A stretch of DNA of 64,000 bases from Archivesica marissinica (taxonomy: Eukaryota > Mollusca > Bivalvia > Venerida > Vesicomyidae). Positions 55,101 to 61,100 of this stretch are shown here, piece after piece. The first letter of the stretch is position 1, and each line of letters opens with the position of its first letter. The DNA is taken from positions 42,143,983 through 42,207,982 of the forward strand of contig CM026400.1 of the NCBI GenBank assembly GCA_014843695.1. The letters run 5' to 3'. Both the position numbers and the translations under genes were made by a program. The notes beneath the pieces are model-generated. The model searched no databases. It was not told where the DNA came from and worked only from the letters and a program-made list of their open reading frames with translations.

Positions 55101-58100
55101 ATATTCCTGGTCAATGTCATCATTTCTAGGAAGATGTAATTGTATTTGTTACCAAAAGAACATTGCAAGTGTTTCAATAATGAAATCCAACCAAAGACAT
55201 TTAAAGCAGCATTACATCGTAATAAAGGATGTTTTGGGTAAAATATAAATACTAATATGTGTGTGTTTACAAAAATCGAAATAGTCGCTCAGAAACGATA
55301 AAATTCCAAAAAAATTTAAACCGTCATATACGCGAATTTGTTTATCAACACACGAAATGTGTGAAACAACAGAGGATGTAGAAAACAACGTATATATTTT
55401 GAACATGAAAGACTATCTATCTATCTTCCTCTAATGTCGAACCCCTCACGGGGATGTAGAAATGTCCCTAAAAGACTTAGCTAACAGAGGTATGAATCAA
55501 CATATCAAGTAATTTAATTAAAAAAGATAACGTGGGACAAATGGGGACGATGCATTCCGAATGCAAACAAGTGCAGACGATGCGTTCCGGTTGTAAACAA
55601 GTGCGTGACCGATCGACTCAGAAAGTCCTACTTTCGTTTCGAGTTTGTTTTATCGCAAAAAAAACAAACTGTAATGCTACTTTAATGTACCGTTCATGCT
55701 CGACTATAAGACAAGTTTTTAACCACCAGAGTATGGCCTCAAATTGGCTTCCCGTCTTATACCGACACAGTTACACAGTACATACCGACACAGTTACACA
55801 GTACATACCGACACAGTTATACAGTACATACAGACACAGTTACACAGTGCATACCGACACAGTTACACAGTACATACCGACACAGTGACACAGTACATAC
55901 CAACAGTTACACAGTACATACCGACACAGTTACACAGTACATACCGACACAGTTACACAGTACATACCGACACAGTTACACAGTACATACCGACATAGTT
56001 ACACAGTACATACCGACACAGTACATACCGACACAGTTACACAGTACATACCGACACAGTTACACAGTACATACCGACACAGTGACACAGTTACACAGTA
56101 CATACAGACACAATGACACAGTTACACAGTTACACAGTACATACCGACACAGTGACACAGTACATACCGACACAGTGACACAGTTACACAGTACATACCG
56201 ACACAGTTACACAGTACATACCGACACAGTGACACAGTTACACAGTACATACCGACACAGTGACACAGTTACACAGTACATACCGACACAGTTACACAGT
56301 ACATACCGACATAGTTACACAGTACATACCGACACAGTACATACCGACACAGTTACACAGTACATACCGACACAGTTACACAGTACATACCGACACAGTG
56401 ACACAGTTACACAGTACATACAGACACAATGACACAGTTACACAGTTACACAGTACATACCGACACAGTGACACAGTACATACCGACACAGTGACACAGT
56501 TACACAGTACATACCGACACAGTTACACAGTACATACCGACACAGTGACACAGTTACACAGTACATACCGACACAGTGACACAGTTACACAGTACATACC
56601 GACACAGTTACACAGTACATACCGACATAGTTACACAGTACATACCGACACAGTACATACCGACACAGTGACACAGTTACACAGTACATACCGACACAGT
56701 GACACAGTACATACCGACACAGTTACACAGTACATACCGACACAGTGACACAGTTACTCAGTAAATACCGACACAGTAACACAGTTACACAGTACATACC
56801 GACACAGTAACACAGTACATACCGACACAGTTACACAGTACATACCGACATAGTGACACAGTACATACTGACACAGTAACACAGTTACACAGTACATACC
56901 GACACAGTGACACAGTACATACCGACACAGTAACACAGTACATACCGACATAGTGACACAGTTACACAGTACATACCGACACAGTGACACAGTACATACC
57001 GACACAGTAACACAGTACATACCGACACAGTTACACAGTACATACCGACACAGTGACATAGTACATACCGACACAGTGACACAGTACATACCGACACAGT
57101 TACACAGTACATACCGACAAAGTGACACAGTACATACCGACACAGTAACACAGTTACACAGTACATACCGACACAGTGACACAGTACATACCGACACAGT
57201 GACACAGTACATACCGACACAGTTACACAGTACATACCGACATAGTGACACAGTTACACAGTACATACCGACACAGTACATACCGACACAGTGACACAGT
57301 TACACACCGACACAGTTACACAGTACATACCGACACAGTGACACAGTTACTCAGTACATACCGATACAGTGATACAGTGACACAGTTACACAGTACATAC
57401 CGACACAGTGACACAGTACATACCGACACAGTTACACAGTACATACCAACATAGTGACACAGTTACACAGTACATACCGACACAGTGACACAGTACATAC
57501 CGACACAGTGACACAGTTACACAGTACATACCGACACAGTGACACAGTACATACCGACACAGTGACACAGTACATACCGACATAGTGACACAGTTACACA
57601 GTACATACCGACACAGTGACACAGTACATACCGACACAGTTACTCAGTGCATACCGACACAGTGACACAGTTACACAGTACATACCGACACAGTGACACA
57701 GTTACTCAGTACATACCGACACAGTGACACAGTACATACCGACACAGTGACACAGTGACACAGTACATACCGACACAGTACATACCGAGACAGTTACACA
57801 GTACACACCGACACAGTACATACCGACACAGTGACACAGTTACACACCGACACAGTGACACAGTACATACCGACACAGTGACACAGTACATACCGACACA
57901 GTGACACAGTACATACCGACACAGTTACACAGTACATACCGACACAGTGACACAGTACATACCGACACAGTGACACAGTTACACAGTACATACCGACACA
58001 GTGACACAGTTACTCAGTACATACCGACACAGTGACACAGTTACACAGTACATACCGACACAGTGACACAGTTACACACCAACACAGTACATACCGACAC

Positions 58101-61100
58101 AGTGACACAGTACATACCGACACAGTGACACAGTTACACACCGACACAGTACATACCGACACAGTGACACAGTACATACCGACACAGTGACACAGTTACA
58201 CAGTACACACCGACACAGTGACACAGTACATATCGACACAGTTACACAGTACATACCGACACAGTGACACAGTTACACAGTACATACCGACACAGTGACA
58301 CAGTACATACCGACACAGTGACACAGTTACACAGTACATACCGACACAGTGACAGTTACACAGTACACACCGACACAGTACATACCGACACAGTGACACA
58401 GTTACTCAGTACATACCGACACAGCCTGCGGTGATGTTGTACTTGTTCTCCATGCATCTATCGCAACGTTTCCCCTCGACACCCTCAACACACGGACAGT
58501 TTCCATACTCGTCACACTGCATGTCCATCGATCCCTCGGGGTCACAATTACACCCTGAAGTATAACATATGTAGATATATATATATATACAGTCAAACCT
58601 GTCTTAGGCAGTCAGCCAAGGGAATCACAGAAAGTGGCTGCTTAATAGAGGTCAAATTTATAACACAGTAACATTAAGCAGCCAGCCAAGGGAATTGCAG
58701 AAAGTGGCTGCTTAGCACAGGTGGCTGCTTAATAGAGGTCAAATTTATAGCAAAGTAACATATTGGGAATCTGAAAACTGGCTGCTTAATGCAGGTTGGC
58801 TGCTTAATAGAGGTCAAATTTATAACAAAGTAACATATTGGTAATCTGAAAATTGGCTGCTTAATGCAGGTTGGCTGCTTAATAGAGGTCAAATTTATAA
58901 CAAAGTAACATATTGGTAATCTGAAAATTGGCTGCTTAATAGGTGACCACTAACACAGGTTTCACTGTATATTCATGTATAATCATCTCCGTGGCCTAGT
59001 GGTTAAGGCGCATACGGAGTGGGAGATCAACGGTTTGTACCTCGTTAGGGGTTCGTTCCGACATGGCCGGTTGGTGAGCCGCCAGCTAGTTAAATAATGG
59101 TTACCGATTACCTACCAGCCTGGCGTCTGGCATACAAGCATAGGATTCGGGAAGTACTGATGTTCATAAAAAAGAGGTGTCTCATAAGTCAGAAATGGCT
59201 GGCTCTTTAAATAGGGATGACACTATAATAAACAAACACTACTTTACTTTTTATAACATGCATCCCATAAGTTTCTTATTACTAGTTTTGTTGGCAAATG
59301 AATTTGTGGATTTCGTAATTTGTGTAACATTTGCTTGTTTGTTGTTTTGGTTCTAAATTCTTATCTTTTGCTTATTCTCTTCTTCATTTTTCCATTTTTT
59401 ATTATTTTTATTATTTTTATTAGTAATCATGAAATTGAAGTCTATATTTATCTACCGTATTTAGCTATGTATAGTGCGCTATCGTGTATAATGCGCACCC
59501 ACAATTTGGCACGAAAATCGGGGGAAAAACTGAGTTCCGATGTATACTGCGCACGTGAAAAACGCAATTTTCCAAGTCAAAATTTAACCAATCTGCGACA
59601 GGTCGTAACAGTAGTTTTGGCGCTGCTTGATGATGAAGCGTTGAAACTTCAGGAGCTGGTCGTCGAAGTCGTCTGGCAGTTTCTGCACAATGTGTGTGCG
59701 TCGTCGGATTGAAAACTGGTGACGTTTCATGAAGGCGTACGTCCACAATACAGCCCCCTTGAAGGTGTGAATACCGATCTCGGTAGCTATCCTCTGTGCC
59801 CACAGCCGAATCTCTACCGTAGATACCGCGATGCCCTGTAGTCTCTGGTCTGTAACCCAGTCGTAGACGCGCTGCTCCACTGCTGGATAGTGAGCCTTCG
59901 AACCCCGGTCTGCCATCTTGGTTCTGGGTAGCTGCATGATACGTTGCTTCTGTACCGGTACTCGCCATTGCCGGATCGCTGATTCCCCGACGCTGTATTC
60001 TCTTCCTGCCTTGCGGTTGCCGTGAGCTTCTGCGTATTTGATGATGGTCAGCTTCTCTCGGGCAGTGTAGGCGTTTCTGACTTTACCCATGGTGTGTGAC
60101 AGTATAAGTAGATACATTTTGACAATAACTGAGAGGTGTGACAAATCTGAGAGGTATTCTGAGTGATATGATGTCAATCAGAGAATGTTTACTGCTTGTC
60201 TGATGACAGCTTCGATGACATGGCATTAAATTGACAAGTTGAGCGATAATTAATTTCTCAAACTTAACACCTGCTCAAATTTCTCAACACGTTCTCAAAC
60301 ATCTCAACACGTTCTCAAACATGTCAGCAGATGCTCAAACTTCTCAACACGTGTAGCCTACCTAATTAACTGGGACCCATTGTGAAAGGTTTGTCGAAAT
60401 TAATTATCACTACAAACAATTGAAATACTGCAGCCAAAAACAGTTTGTTGTTTTATGCAATGCATTGTACATAATAAATATTTCCCGTAAAAATAACCAA
60501 CACATCGTGTCTTTAATCATGTCGTATTTAAAAACATACGGTATATTAAATCAAATAAACTATTATTACAAAGTTTCTTTATCTCTATGATATCGTACGA
60601 TTGCAGCGTCGAAGTACGCGAAAAGTACGGGAAATATTACATACGATAAAACCACGTGATGTTATCAAATCGCCATTTTTTATGCATTTACTAATTTCAA
60701 TTAAATTCTTCAAAGTTTGCCAAAATAAACGCAATATATGCTAATTTTGTGGTCTTATTCATTTATTTATATAGACTATCGGCAACTGGTTTTAATAGCT
60801 AGTTTATAACGTTTGTCGAATGTAACAAATTATAGAATGACTGTGGGGCCCGTTCGGGTCGAATTTCACGAAATATTGGTCAATTTTGGTCCGGAAAAAA
60901 AATGTCCTGATGTCTGTACTGGTGTATAATGCACAGTAGATAAAATGGATGAGGATTTCAGTAAGAAATGTGCGCACTATACATAGCTAAATACGGTATT
61001 TCTTACTAAGCCAAAATGTTCAAACAATCAAACCAGTCTAGAAAGATGACAATTACAATGCATAGAACGGTTAGATGGGAGTCAAAATAGTGGTCTTTAT

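Noticed and set aside
55532..58596. Frames of [17 protein letters not shown] and [17 protein letters not shown] type
   Set aside because: Translations of the donor-derived minisatellite; only 58417-58554 is a true exon and it uses another frame.
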